Source: Bacteroidales bacterium (lineage in GTDB: Bacteria > Bacteroidota > Bacteroidia > Bacteroidales > F082). From it: 56,848 nucleotides of DNA. Position numbers and translations under genes: made by a program. Below the pieces are notes generated by a model. The model made no database searches. It worked only from the letters and a program-made list of their open reading frames with translations, and was not told where the DNA came from. Positions 17,729 through 27,400 of this stretch are shown here, one piece after another; the first letter of the stretch is position 1; each line of letters opens with the position of its first letter. Location: positions 1 through 56,848 of the forward strand of contig JAFZDU010000024.1 in the NCBI GenBank assembly GCA_017561025.1, in the 5' to 3' direction.

Positions 17729-18835
17729 ATGAAAAAAGCACTATTTAACATCTTGATTTTGGGTGTTATCCTAACTTTTGCCTCATGCGGAGGCGATGAC
17801 ACTAACACTGGCAATAACGGCGGCTCCAACTCCGGAGACGGCAGCAGTACTAACGGATTCAGCATAGCAAAGGGCCTCTTCGTACTTAATGAAGGCACAT
17901 TCACTTATGCCAATTCTTCTCTGACATTCTACGACCCGGAGGCTGATACTGTTATGAATAATCTTTTCTACAGAGTTAATATGGCTCCTCTCGGTGATGT
18001 CGCTAACTCTATGACAATTGACGAGAATGGAATGTTCATTGTGGTGAATAACAGCAAGTACATCTATAAAATCGATGAGAAGACCATGAAATACGAGGCC
18101 AAGCTAGACGGTCTTACCTCTCCTCGTCATATCATGCTTATAGACAAAAACAAGGCATATATCTCAGACCAAGAGTCAACAGGACTTTGGAAATTCAATC
18201 CTGAGACAATGCAGAAGACTGGCTTCGTCGAATTAGGAAACACTACAGAAAAAATGCTGCGAGTAGGAGATGAGGTCATAGTCACCAATTGGTCTAACTT
18301 TTATCAGCCTAATACATCGAATTCATCGATACAGTTTGTGAATGTCGAGACCGACCAGCTCGTTTATGAGATGGATGTCACAGCAGAGCCTCATAGCATC
18401 GTTTTGGATAAGAACAACAATGTGTGGGTCTTGTGCAGCGGTGGTTACATGCCTCCATGCGAACCGGCCTTGTTCTGCATCAATCCAGCAACACGTCAGA
18501 TCGTCAAGCGTTTCGACTTCGCGGAGGGATGCTATCCTTCATCAATGGCTATTGACAAGTCGGGAGATAATCTCTACATCTTGAACGGCGGTTTCGGCGC
18601 TTTGGATTTATATAAGATGTCGGTAGAAGCTGAAGTTCTTCCAACAACAGCGTTTGTCAGCAGCCAAGGCAAGGCATTCTCAACAGTAGCGGTATCTCCA
18701 GAAGACAGCGACGTATACATCACCGACGTGAAGGACTACATTCAAAACGGCGATGTGCTGCGCTATGACAACAACGGGAACTATATCGGCAAATTCGAGG
18801 CTGGAATCATTCCAGGAGCGATGATGTTTAATTGA
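17729..18835 (+). CDS. btuG: BtuG-like surface lipoprotein, cobalamin-binding beta-propeller
   Basis: The frame is open from 17708, but MKKALFNILILG at 17729 gives a proper lipoprotein signal ending in LTFASCGG. After a Gly/Asn/Ser-rich linker, the chain shows repeated YncE/DUF5074-type blades (SMTIDENGMFIVVNN, PHSIVLDKNNNVWVLCSGG, PSSMAIDKSGDNLYILNGG, FSTVAVSPEDSDVYITD). BtuG of Bacteroides thetaiotaomicron is a seven-bladed propeller that binds B12 very tightly at the cell surface and passes it to BtuB. The gene's position after riboswitch-btuB fits this exactly. There is no independent promoter, so it should share the riboswitch control. Confidence 0.88.
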   Translation: MKKALFNILILGVILTFASCGGDDTNTGNNGGSNSGDGSSTNGFSIAKGLFVLNEGTFTYANSSLTFYDPEADTVMNNLFYRVNMAPLGDVANSMTIDENGMFIVVNNSKYIYKIDEKTMKYEAKLDGLTSPRHIMLIDKNKAYISDQESTGLWKFNPETMQKTGFVELGNTTEKMLRVGDEVIVTNWSNFYQPNTSNSSIQFVNVETDQLVYEMDVTAEPHSIVLDKNNNVWVLCSGGYMPPCEPALFCINPATRQIVKRFDFAEGCYPSSMAIDKSGDNLYILNGGFGALDLYKMSVEAEVLPTTAFVSSQGKAFSTVAVSPEDSDVYITDVKDYIQNGDVLRYDNNGNYIGKFEAGIIPGAMMFN

Positions 18836-19290
18836 GAGACAACGGGACTCCGCGGATCTCGGGCAGCCTTTTTTTTATGGCACGCAAAGGCGCAAAGTGT
18901 CGCAAAGTAATTCTCTGTGCTCTGCGCCTTTACGAGTAGGGGAAAGTCGCAAAGTCTGTCGTTTCTTCGGAACTTTTTAGGTTCAAGGTTCACCCCTCAG
19001 CGTTAGGGATTGGAGCGGCATCCTTTGCGAAGCGTAGCGGAGCAAAGATATAGCGGAAAGCCCGACGGCGGAGCTGAAGGCGGAGCCGGAACGCCCTGAT
19101 AAAGACAACAAGACTACGAGACAACAAGACAACAAGTCAAAAGGCTAAAGTTTAAAAAAATCGGAAACTCAGAATCTCTGAAGTAGTTGGGAATGGAGGG
19201 TTTAAGGTGTAAGGCTTAAGGTTTAAAGTTGTAAGGGTGTAGTGGAAAGTATGCAGTTTAAAGTTGGAAAGTTAATTGAAAATAGATTTT
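18836..19290. other. Intergenic region of repeats, no gene seen
   Basis: It holds an inverted 'CGCAAAGGCGCAAAG...CTGCGCCTTTACG' element (about 18880-18935), one copy of the 95-bp repeat family (19000-19095), and short near-tandem words such as GACAACAAGACTACGAGACAACAAG and AAGGTTTAAGG. I see no coding region or TAnnTTTG promoter for xpt here. Confidence 0.7.
19000..19095 (+). repeat. 95-bp interspersed repeat, copy 1
   Basis: It opens GCGTTAGGGATTGGAGCGGC, has a variable GCGAAGCG-rich centre, then AAAGATATAGCGGAAAGCCC and ends GCCGGAACGCC. Other copies are at 46388, 51619 and (reversed) 53999. Confidence 0.85.
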
Positions 19291-19860
19291 ATGAAAGAAC
19301 TGAAAGATCGTATATTAAAGGACGGCTGGTGTTTGCCGGGAGGAGTGTTGAAGGTTGACAGTTTTATCAACCATCAGATGGACCCGATGCTGATGAAGTC
19401 GATGGCAGAAGAGTTTGTCAGACGCTTTGCAGGCGCGGGCGTCAACAAGATACTCACAGTTGAGGCAAGCGGCATAGCGCCAGCGATTATGGTAGGATAT
19501 CAGCTTGGCCTGCCGGTCGTCTTTGCCAAGAAGAACAAGCCGAGCACGATGGAGAACATGTTGGTGACAGAAGTGTTCTCGTTTACCAAGAACAAGTCAT
19601 ATAATATATGTGTGAGCCGGGACTATCTCCAGTCGGGCGACAAGGTGCTTTTCATCGACGACTTCTTGGCCAATGGCAATGCCGGCAAGGGAATCATCGA
19701 CCTGGTTGAGCAGGCAGGTGCTGAGCTGGTTGGAATGGGATTTCTTATTGAGAAGGCGTTTCAGGAAGGAGGAGAGCTCCTCAGAAACGCGGGCGTTCAT
19801 GTCGAGTCGCTGGCAATCATCGAAAGCCTTGACAATTGCGAGGTGAGATTTAAGGAGTAG
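19291..19860 (+). CDS. xpt: Xanthine phosphoribosyltransferase
   Basis: Starting at the ATG at 19291 ([12 protein letters not shown]) gives 189 residues, the usual Xpt length; the TTG at 19276 is rejected. The sequence carries the type I phosphoribosyltransferase PRPP loop ([16 protein letters not shown]) and the Xpt-typical VEASGIAPA and [10 protein letters not shown] segments. The enzyme converts xanthine and PRPP to XMP in purine salvage, in the cytoplasm. No purine riboswitch is visible upstream, which instead holds repeats. It is the last ordinary housekeeping gene before the accessory island. Confidence 0.92.
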   Translation: MKELKDRILKDGWCLPGGVLKVDSFINHQMDPMLMKSMAEEFVRRFAGAGVNKILTVEASGIAPAIMVGYQLGLPVVFAKKNKPSTMENMLVTEVFSFTKNKSYNICVSRDYLQSGDKVLFIDDFLANGNAGKGIIDLVEQAGAELVGMGFLIEKAFQEGGELLRNAGVHVESLAIIESLDNCEVRFKE

Positions 19861-19875
19861 AGGGATGGTTGAGGG

Positions 19876-20442
19876 CTAAGGACAATTCCCCTCAAAGCTG
19901 TCTGTGTAGATTATTTTCTTTATGGATGCGGTAGTTCCCAGTCTCTCCATATTCTCCTTTATGCTTTTTGCTGATTCAATAAGATTGTCAAGCTCGTCGA
20001 AGACTTTCTTGTAGCCTACGAAGAAAGTCAGTTTGCTTTTTGCACTGATTTTCACTTCTACCTTTGCCCTATATTGCTGTGCGGTGAAGATGAATTCCAG
20101 TCCGGCCGCTTTCATCTTGTTTGATATTATGGCTTTGGCAGTGACAGCGTTGATGTTCATCTGCATCTGTTTCGCCTTGCAGGCTTTGATGGTTGCTATG
20201 ATGATGTCCGAGAGCTCTTGTTTGGCGTCGACCCACATCGCATAAGCCTCATCGTTTTTATTGTGTCTTCCATAAAACCATCTGCTTTTAGAATCCCAGC
20301 CGTTATATAGGTCGTTGAGGTAACTCAGACACTTCGACAAATATTCCTTCTCGGATTTATTTGTGTTGTTTTTCATGTCAAATTTGATGTCGCTGCTAAT
20401 GAGCTTGCTGACTTCATCTATATAATATTTTCTGTCTTTCAT
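19876..20442 (-). CDS. Hypothetical protein, third gene of the MoxR-VWA operon
   Basis: I do not recognise this 188-residue protein. The open frame extends upstream into the VWA gene; the ATG at 20442, five bases after the VWA stop, is the likely start (MKDRKYYIDEVSK). It is charged and mostly helical, with no signal peptide or membrane segment. A central segment (about 60-140) contains VDAKQELSDIIIATIKACKAKQ and a short beta-rich part. Tight spacing places it in one transcript with the ATPase and VWA genes, so it may be a client or adaptor of that pair. Confidence 0.65.
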   Translation of the reverse strand: MKDRKYYIDEVSKLISSDIKFDMKNNTNKSEKEYLSKCLSYLNDLYNGWDSKSRWFYGRHNKNDEAYAMWVDAKQELSDIIIATIKACKAKQMQMNINAVTAKAIISNKMKAAGLEFIFTAQQYRAKVEVKISAKSKLTFFVGYKKVFDELDNLIESAKSIKENMERLGTTASIKKIIYTDSFEGNCP

Positions 20443-20447
20443 GTTGA

Positions 20448-21575
20448 TTAAATTTGCATTGTACATACACGTCCGCTTTCTTCCATCCACTTCTTGTGGT
20501 TTTTATAACAATTCTCGTTTTCGCACACCCATAGCAGGCGGGTCTTGAATCCGTCAGGTATGACAGGCTGAGGCGCATATCCGTCGGTGAGTATCAGCAG
20601 TCCGTCATATTCGTGTTCGTGAGCGTAGTTGATCGGTTCTTGGAACGATGTTCCGCCTCTGCCTATTATCATCTGCTCGCGTATCACCTTTTTGAGAGTG
20701 TGAACCGATCTTACTCCGCAGTCGAATTGTATGACATCGACAGACTCGAATCCATATCTGAATGCGCTGTTGACGACGCCATAGAAATAACGCAGGCTTT
20801 GTGTGGTGACGGAACCCGACACGTCAATGGCGATGAGCAGCTTAGTGTCGAACTGACGTACGCTGCCCATATTCTGGAATCCAGTCCTGCGGTTAGGTTT
20901 CATCCTCGTCAGCTTTTTCTTTGATGACAATATGTTTGCTCTGAATCCAGAGAACACATTCTTCCAGTTGATTTTAGCCTTCAGCGAGGTCTGAAGTATC
21001 TCCGCCAAATTGCCTGCCAATGATCCCCAGTCCTTTACGGAAGATATGACGCCGTTGATGGCTTGTACCGTCAATTCATCATCTTCCCACAGTTCGGCAA
21101 GGTCGCTGTGTTGTTGAGAGAGTTCGCTATTGCTTTTGCCGTTGCCGCCGTCATTGTCGTTTTGGTTCTCGCCATCGCTGCCATTCTCGATTTCTCTGGC
21201 GTACCATTCATACGACATGCCTCTTTTAAGATTCAAATCTTGTGGTTTTATCATCCTGAGTCTGGCGTGGGTGTAATTGTCGCCTATGACGAGGTTGCTT
21301 GCCAATCCGGCAGCTCTCTGGCTGCATCCGTCGGGACGTCTCTCATAAGGATGCTTGAGAAGTATGCGTACAGCCTCGGCTCTAAGCGCTTCTTCGAGAG
21401 CGGCGTTGGTCATCTCGCGAATTATATTAGGATTGTATTCCAGCAACTTGCGTCCGCTTCTGACAGGACAAGACATTTGTTCGTTTGCAGATAACTCGTG
21501 AATGCATAGCACCTGGAACAAGGCCGGTTCCAGAAGAAACCAGTCCTGCATTATCTTGGTATATCGTTCTTGCAT
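20448..21575 (-). CDS. VWA-like protein (DUF2201 type), partner of MoxR ATPase
   Basis: The product has 375 residues. The N-terminal part resembles the DUF2201 metallopeptidase-like domain, but the helix that should carry HExxH reads RAEAVRILLKH (about 66-75), so the zinc site is missing. A Ser/Asn/Gly/Asp-rich linker (about 131-155) leads to a VWA-like domain with the MIDAS motif DVSGS (251-255), GRGGTSF (Thr309) and ILTDGY. The stop of the MoxR gene and this start are one base apart. MoxR/VWA pairs remodel or assemble target proteins, with VWA binding the substrate through a metal ion. The operon promoter is of the TGTAACA type. Confidence 0.85.
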   Translation of the reverse strand: MQERYTKIMQDWFLLEPALFQVLCIHELSANEQMSCPVRSGRKLLEYNPNIIREMTNAALEEALRAEAVRILLKHPYERRPDGCSQRAAGLASNLVIGDNYTHARLRMIKPQDLNLKRGMSYEWYAREIENGSDGENQNDNDGGNGKSNSELSQQHSDLAELWEDDELTVQAINGVISSVKDWGSLAGNLAEILQTSLKAKINWKNVFSGFRANILSSKKKLTRMKPNRRTGFQNMGSVRQFDTKLLIAIDVSGSVTTQSLRYFYGVVNSAFRYGFESVDVIQFDCGVRSVHTLKKVIREQMIIGRGGTSFQEPINYAHEHEYDGLLILTDGYAPQPVIPDGFKTRLLWVCENENCYKNHKKWMEESGRVCTMQI

Positions 21576-21576
21576 A

Positions 21577-22662
21577 TTACTTCAATCCTTTTACATACAA
21601 CGTAAGCATAGTGACAAGTAGGGGATTGTGTGTCGCTATGAATTCAATGGCGTGCATATATGTCTGACTTACATATATAGAAGCGAAATGAGCGGCGGCC
21701 TCTTTCTTGTTTTCTGCGAGAAACTCGAAATATGAGCAAATGTTCTCGGCGAAGACGCTCTTGTCTTTCTCGCTTATCTTCTCAACCTCGATGCATCTGA
21801 AGATGCCTTCGTTGACGGTGCTGAGCTGATGTATGCCGTAATCGCTGACGATGTCTTGTACCTTTTGGGTGTTGAACTTGGAAAGTATCTCTCTTCCTGT
21901 CAGCAGTCTTCTTGTTGCTGAGCTTTGGATGAATGCCGACGCCGCCTTAGGACCAACAATGCTCGATATTATTTTGGTGTCTATCTCTTTGAGATCGCTT
22001 TTATTCTTTATGACATCCGACACTCTTTCCCATGCGCGTCTGTCTGGTGTTTTGTCGAGGCCGGTGTCGGCGCCTTCCTTGGCGTCAGGGTCTTTGTCGA
22101 GCCATATTCTGTTCTCGTTGATGAAGTCGATGACACGTGTGTCGATGTCGGCTTTCTTTGCCCATAGCAGCCATTCCTCAGCGGTAGGTCTGAAGTTCAC
22201 GATGTTGAATCTCGACACCAGAGCAGGGTCGAGGTCGGTGAGCTGATATTGCTCTCCGGCATTGACAGCGCTGATGATGCGGCTGCCTTCAGGAAGATGA
22301 CGTCCGGCGAGCTTGCGGTTCAGGGCGAGGTCCATGATGGTCTGAAGGATCTCAGGACGCGCTCTGTTGAGTTCGTCGAGGAAGAGCACTATAGGCTTGC
22401 CGTCGATAGGAAACCAATAAGGAGGCATGAAGTCGGTCTTGCCGGTTTTCTCATCTTTATTAGGAAGTCCGATGAGGTCGCCGGGATCGGCCATCTGACC
22501 GAGGAAGAGCGCCACTACTTCCATGCCTTTCTCCTTGAAATAGTTGGTGAGAATCTGTGACTTGCCGATGCCGTGGTTTCCGACAAGCATGATGTTGTGA
22601 GATGCTGGTGTGCTTTCTAAAAGCTGATGAAGTTCTTGGGTGTTCAATGATATATTTGCCAT
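21577..22662 (-). CDS. MoxR-type AAA+ ATPase
   Basis: The product has 361 residues with Walker A GNHGIGKS (28-35), Walker B VLFLDELNR (92-100), sensor SAVN (131-134) and the arginine-finger region DPALVSRF. The segment GQMADPGDLIGLP after Walker A is typical of MoxR/CbbQ-like ATPases. The C-terminal 150 residues form a helical lid. It heads the three-gene minus-strand operon with the VWA protein and a hypothetical protein. Such ATPases act as chaperones for VWA-associated clients; the client here is unknown. Confidence 0.9.
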   Translation of the reverse strand: MANISLNTQELHQLLESTPASHNIMLVGNHGIGKSQILTNYFKEKGMEVVALFLGQMADPGDLIGLPNKDEKTGKTDFMPPYWFPIDGKPIVLFLDELNRARPEILQTIMDLALNRKLAGRHLPEGSRIISAVNAGEQYQLTDLDPALVSRFNIVNFRPTAEEWLLWAKKADIDTRVIDFINENRIWLDKDPDAKEGADTGLDKTPDRRAWERVSDVIKNKSDLKEIDTKIISSIVGPKAASAFIQSSATRRLLTGREILSKFNTQKVQDIVSDYGIHQLSTVNEGIFRCIEVEKISEKDKSVFAENICSYFEFLAENKKEAAAHFASIYVSQTYMHAIEFIATHNPLLVTMLTLYVKGLK

Positions 22663-22754
22663 ATTTATTTAGTTTTGATTTCAACAGTTAACAGACAGCG
22701 GTCAATAGGTGTTATCCAACGTGCCTGAGTCTAAACCGCTTTAGTTCTTCTTTT

Positions 22755-22782
22755 TATACCGAACTCCAGAAAAAATGTTACA
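22755..22782 (-). promoter_or_regulatory. ECF-type promoter of the MoxR-VWA operon
   Basis: On the minus strand: TGTAACA (22782-22776), 16 bases, GTATA (22759-22755). It is a perfect match to the shared island motif, about 93 bases before the MoxR start. Confidence 0.8.
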
Positions 22783-23110
22783 GATTATAAAAAAAATGTC
22801 AATTTTAGACTTTTTGAATCATCTGGTGAAAGTGTATTTTTTTTTTGTATATTTTTGTGTGCAAACACAACAGAAAGGGATATAAGTTTGAGGTTTAATA
22901 GATATTGGAAATTATATGGATAAGTATTTGTATTTTGGAAATATACGAGTTTTATTATGCAAAGATACTGCATAGGTGTTTGGTGAATATATGTTTTTTT
23001 AGATTTTTTTTTAAAAAAATAATGATTTGATTGCTAATAAATTGTAAAGAAAAAAATAAAAAATAATAAAAAAATGAATCACTTTTTCGGAAACATTTTT
23101 AGGCGTATTG

Positions 23111-23118
23111 TATTTTTG
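23111..23118 (+). promoter_or_regulatory. TAnnTTTG promoter of the sigma factor gene
   Basis: TATTTTTG fits the primary-sigma -7 element. No TGTAACA-N16-GTATA site precedes this gene, so autoregulation by that motif is not seen. Confidence 0.45.
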
Positions 23119-23333
23119 CGAAACAAAAGAAGATAAAAAAGCAAGAAAAACAAAAAAATGTAACGAAAGCAACCTTTGAGATACCAAAACACCGAAATAT
23201 CGTAACAGATTAAAATTTCAAATATATCAAAAAGCATTGAAAAATGGCTTAAGTCATCCTTATGCTCTTGAAAAATTGAGATATTTTGAGATAAGTGGTT
23301 GAAAATTAAATTGTTAAACTAAAATATAGTATC

Positions 23334-23930
23334 ATGAGAACAAATGTCACATTAACAGCAAAAGAACTTAACAGCATCACAGAAAAGTATGTTCGTCCAA
23401 CGATTTTAAGTTGTTTTAAAAACCAACCAATCAGAGAGAGAGAATTTGCAGTCAAGGAAGTGTTATGTGATTTCTATTACAAGCTGGCAAAGAATATGGA
23501 TAGTTACAATGAAAACATATCTAAGGGTGCTTGGTTCTCAACGATTGCAGCACATTGTGCGATAGACTATTTAAAAGATTATACTAAAAGAACCAAGAAT
23601 CGGGAGTATTTTAGTTATAGAGACAAAGACGGCGACTATTGCGACATTGATTATTCTGAACCTAGTTGCTCTATTGGCAGTAGTCCTGATTATCAACTTC
23701 TTAATGATGAGGCTATTGACCTTGTCAAGAGGGCTGTGAGAATGCTCGGCAAAGAAGACGCACTTATCATTGAACTCAAGATGAAAGGCTACAGCAACGA
23801 CGAGATAGGAGAGGAGTTGGGCATCAACGACGGTGTGGCGAGAACCAAGATATGCAGAGCTCGCAAGAGATTCGAGGAATGCCTTGCGAAGGCGAGAATG
23901 AGTTCGGAGTTCTTTGTCAATGCAGCGTAG
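23334..23930 (+). CDS. ECF-type RNA polymerase sigma factor
   Basis: The product has 198 residues. The N-terminal half resembles region 2 (FYYKLAKNMDSYNENISKGAWFSTIAAHCAIDYLKDYTKR), with the W(F/L)..IA.....D..R pattern of ECF factors. The C-terminal part is a region 4 helix-turn-helix (DALIIELKMKGYSNDEIGEELGINDGVARTKICRARKRF). A 35-residue acidic linker separates them. No anti-sigma factor with a membrane segment is adjacent, which is unusual for ECF genes. Its position amid the operons carrying the TGTAACA-N16-GTATA motif makes it the best candidate for recognising that motif; this is inferred, not shown. Confidence 0.85.
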   Translation: MRTNVTLTAKELNSITEKYVRPTILSCFKNQPIREREFAVKEVLCDFYYKLAKNMDSYNENISKGAWFSTIAAHCAIDYLKDYTKRTKNREYFSYRDKDGDYCDIDYSEPSCSIGSSPDYQLLNDEAIDLVKRAVRMLGKEDALIIELKMKGYSNDEIGEELGINDGVARTKICRARKRFEECLAKARMSSEFFVNAA

Positions 23931-24255
23931 TTTTTAGGAATTGAGGATTTGAGGAACTGAGGATTTGAGGAACTGAGGAATTGAGGATTTGAGGAACTGA
24001 GGAGTTCAGGGGATATGAGCTTTGTTCGATGACGTGGCTTGATGAAAACGCCAACTTCACCACAGTGTTTGACGACAGCTATTTCCATGCTTCATGGGAT
24101 GTTGATTGATTGGAATTGGGGGAGATTATGGGGTGTGGGTTGTGGGGTGAGTGGTCTTGATAGAGCTACTAGATGTACATATGATTTGGAAATAGATAAT
24201 CGTTATAAACCGCTATGGGATTGTTTTGCAAATGAGTTGAAGCAAAATTTTTTGC

Positions 24256-24283
24256 TGTAACATTTTTTCTTTTATAAAGTAAT
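24256..24283 (+). promoter_or_regulatory. Imperfect ECF-type promoter upstream of Druantia
   Basis: TGTAACA (24256-24262), 16 bases, then GTAAT (24279-24283) instead of GTATA. It is followed within 20 bases by a terminator-like hairpin, so it may drive only a short leader. Confidence 0.4.
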
Positions 24284-24299
24284 ATATATGGGTTGGAAG

Positions 24300-24327
24300 A
24301 GGAGGAGAAGATGATTTTCCTCCTTTT
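24300..24327 (+). terminator. Terminator or attenuator hairpin before druH
   Basis: A 10-bp stem (AGGAGGAGAA/TTTTCCTCCT with one G-U pair) with loop GATGA is followed by TTT. It lies between the imperfect promoter at 24256 and druH. Confidence 0.55.
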
Positions 24328-24444
24328 GTGTTGGTGGAATTTTCTTAAAGTATTTTTGGAGAAAATGTTAAAAGAGGATAACTATACTGATACTTTTTTA
24401 TATATTCGCAAGTGAAATGAATTAAGATAATACTACTTATTAAT

Positions 24445-27400
24445 ATGGCTGAAAAAAATATAAAATCAGGTTTACTTGCTGCGGTTGCTTTGTTGGCAGA
24501 ACAAGGAAATTCGGCAACGTTGGAGAAGTTTGCTGTGGCAGTCGTAGCGGAGACCATATTTTTTAATGACTGGTCATCTATTGATAAAGGTGCTGAAATT
24601 AGTGCATTTACAGATGGGGAAATTAGATTGAAGAATATAGTTAAGTTCATTCGATCTAAGTGCGAAGATCAAAGGCAATATAGAACTTTGAAAGAATATA
24701 ATAGAGAAAGTCTTTACTTGCTGATAGAAAATGAATGGGGAGAGTTTGGCTATGAGCAATGTTTGATACCACTTAAATGGGCATATGAATATGATAAGCA
24801 GAATGGATTGGTGAATTTTGATGGATTTGTAGAAAAAAAACGAAGTGAAGAGAAGAATGGTAAAGAATATAAAATTGATGTGCCATCTTGTGGAGATAGA
24901 GGATATAGTGTTGTTAATGATGGCAATGTAGTTGCTGTTGAGCAAATGGTACAACAGATAAATAATATTTCAACTACGACTAAAGCTGGTGAAGTGAAGG
25001 TAAAGTTGGATTCTATTTATAAAAAACTTGTGGAAAAAAGAGGGGGTGATAATTGCATAAATAATTTTGAGTACATATGGCAATGGAAAATTACCACTAA
25101 AGAGTATGATGAAATAAAGAAACTTCTTGAATCTGATGATTGTAAGAGTTGTATCAGTAGTATTTATAAAAACAATGTGAATTATTGTTTTATCATAGTC
25201 GCTTATGTTGCAGAACGTTATAAACGAGAATGGAATGGCAATGATCGTAATGATAATGCGCTAGAACTAATTGGTTTAGGAGATAACAATAAGTCAAAAG
25301 AAATAGCAGAGAAATACTTTGGAAAAAATAATCCAAAGGTATATCGTCATTCCTCATCTTCAACAAATGAATGGTTGGATTCTCTTCGTATGGAAGGTGG
25401 TTTGCCAATAAACTATATTAACAAAGCAAGTGAGGGTGATAGAACCCAAAATAACTTAGTGAGATTTACCGAGTATTTGTATGAAGATGCTAAAAAGTCT
25501 ATTGGTATTCTTACTGAAAAAACAAATGAGACTACTAGGCATTCTTATGAAAAAGGTTATAGCCTCAAAAAATATATAGATACGCTTTTAGAAGGAGGAC
25601 TGGAGTCTGTTTGTTGTGTGGATTTGGATTCTGATATGTTTAACAAATTTAAAGAATTATTGGAAAACGGTCGGGATAATGCACGACGAAATTCAAAGAA
25701 GTTTGCATATAAGTATCGTATATGGAAATGGGATTCACAAAAAGAATTTTTATTGCATCAAAGTATTGTGCTTAAACAAGATTCTGCTTTTGGAGAAACT
25801 CAAGAACTTATTTCTCGAGAAAGAATAAAGCAATGGGATTCTAAACTGGAAGAGAATGATGTTTTTTGGTTGGAAATAGGTGGTGTGAGATATGAATTCC
25901 ATCCTTGGAAAAAGGAATTCTATCGTTCTGTGAATGGATTTACAGAATTTCCATTGCCAACAACAAAATTTCCTAATTGTAATCTTGTGTTGGATCCAAT
26001 ATATTTTGTTAATCAAAAAGGAGAAAAGAAGAAAATAGATTCTATAGTTGAAGATAACAAAAGTTATATAAAGTTCACTTCGGACAATAGTTATGATTGG
26101 GTGACTGGTAAGAGCGGAGAACTCTCTGCTGTGTTGTTGCGTCGCAGGGCTAAAATTGAATTGGAACATTCTGAGGAAATTTGTAACGTTGGTAATAGTC
26201 TTAGATGGGTGGAATTTTCAGATAGAATTAAAATTGGTGGCAAATATGTGTATTCGGGTAAATTTGATGTACATCCTAAAGATGAAGCTATTCATCCTAT
26301 AGCGAAATATAAGTATATTCGTAGTATATCTTATCGTAAAGATGATGAGGATAGTTTTATATATCTATTGAATTCTTCGAAAATCAAATCAGAGAATTTT
26401 GTTCTTGTAAGGGAAGATGAAAAGGAAACTAAAATTGAAAGTGGTAAAGTCAAATATTGGGATAAAGAAACATCTCAATGGAAGGAATGCGATGAAAATT
26501 TGTCAGGATTGGTGGAATTAGATATAGACGGACAACGTATCAATGCTTATGTCTTACCCGATAATGCAGAAATAACTCGAAATACTGGCGAGGAAAAAAT
26601 CATCTTTAAAAATATTGATATAGGAGTTGTTGATGGATATGAAATAACAACCCATGATAATACTTGGCAAATTAATGATAATTATGCAGAAGGTAATCAG
26701 TATAGGGATAGCATAATTGTTGATGTTAAGGTTGCCGATAATGAATATATATCGTTTGATATTGTCAGACCACTTAGACGAAGTGATAAAAAGTTTAATG
26801 GTCGTATTATGTCGTCAGACCAAAATGTGCCAAAGAATTTGCAGTCTCAATATACGTTGAGAATATTTGATGAAAACGGAGTTAGGTATATCGAAGATAG
26901 AGAAGCGGAATGCTTATACTCTAATAACAAAATAAGGTATAATAATCAACAAGAATTTTACTATATCGCAGAAGGTGCAAATCCTACAATAGAAGATAAT
27001 CTTGAATTTGTTTTCATATTAAATGAAGGTTACAGAGAAATTGATTTGACAATATCAGAGAAGACGATTACAGAAAGTGGTAAAGATAAAAAGTATATTT
27101 GTTTGGAGAATGTGCCAACAGAAAAAGGTGTTATAATTCAAACGCTAAGGAATAAAATGCCAGAAATGACATATTATGAACCATTGTGGTGTGGTGGTTC
27201 AAACAAGTTTGTTTTTGCACAAGAGAATAGTCATAACAAAACGTCTTTGGATAGATTAAAATTATCTGTTAAACACAAACTGTATTTTAAGGAGTTGATG
27301 TATTGTGGCGTAAATGAAGAAAGATATGAGATAACTCCGAAATTGTTGGTTGATTTCTTTGAAGACTATTGTAAAAATCATAACGAATATGATTGGAATG

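Larger units (their letters stand above)
22663..23333. other. Divergent AT-rich control region between MoxR operon and sigma gene
   Basis: It contains the minus-strand TGTAACA-type promoter at 22755-22782, a very AT-rich stretch, and a TATTTTTG element at 23111-23118 pointing towards the sigma gene with about 210 bases of leader. A 19-codon open frame at 22917-22976 is too weak to call. Confidence 0.6.
23931..24444. other. Repeat- and fragment-bearing gap before the Druantia genes
   Basis: It starts with near-tandem GGAATTGAGGATTTGAGGAACTGA words (23938-24010). A 26-codon ORF, 24029-24109 (MTWLDENANFTTVFDDSYF...), and the end of another frame at 24180-24260 (IDNRYKPLWDCFANELKQ) look protein-like and may be gene remnants. 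An imperfect TGTAACA site (24256) and a hairpin with T run (24300-24327) follow. Confidence 0.5.

Noticed and set aside
20613-22560. Several long open frames opposite the MoxR and VWA genes, and similar ones opposite the DUF1810-HD, WYL, NADAR and AAA genes
   Set aside because: They are antisense to convincing genes with clear motifs and show no domain of their own.
22917-22976. 19-codon ORF (MDKYLYFGNI...) in the AT-rich control region
   Set aside because: No promoter, terminator or neighbour spacing supports it; an ORF of this length is expected by chance in AT-rich DNA.
24039-24260. 73-codon ORF before Druantia
   Set aside because: Only its last third looks protein-like and the start overlaps another short frame; noted as possible remnants rather than a gene.
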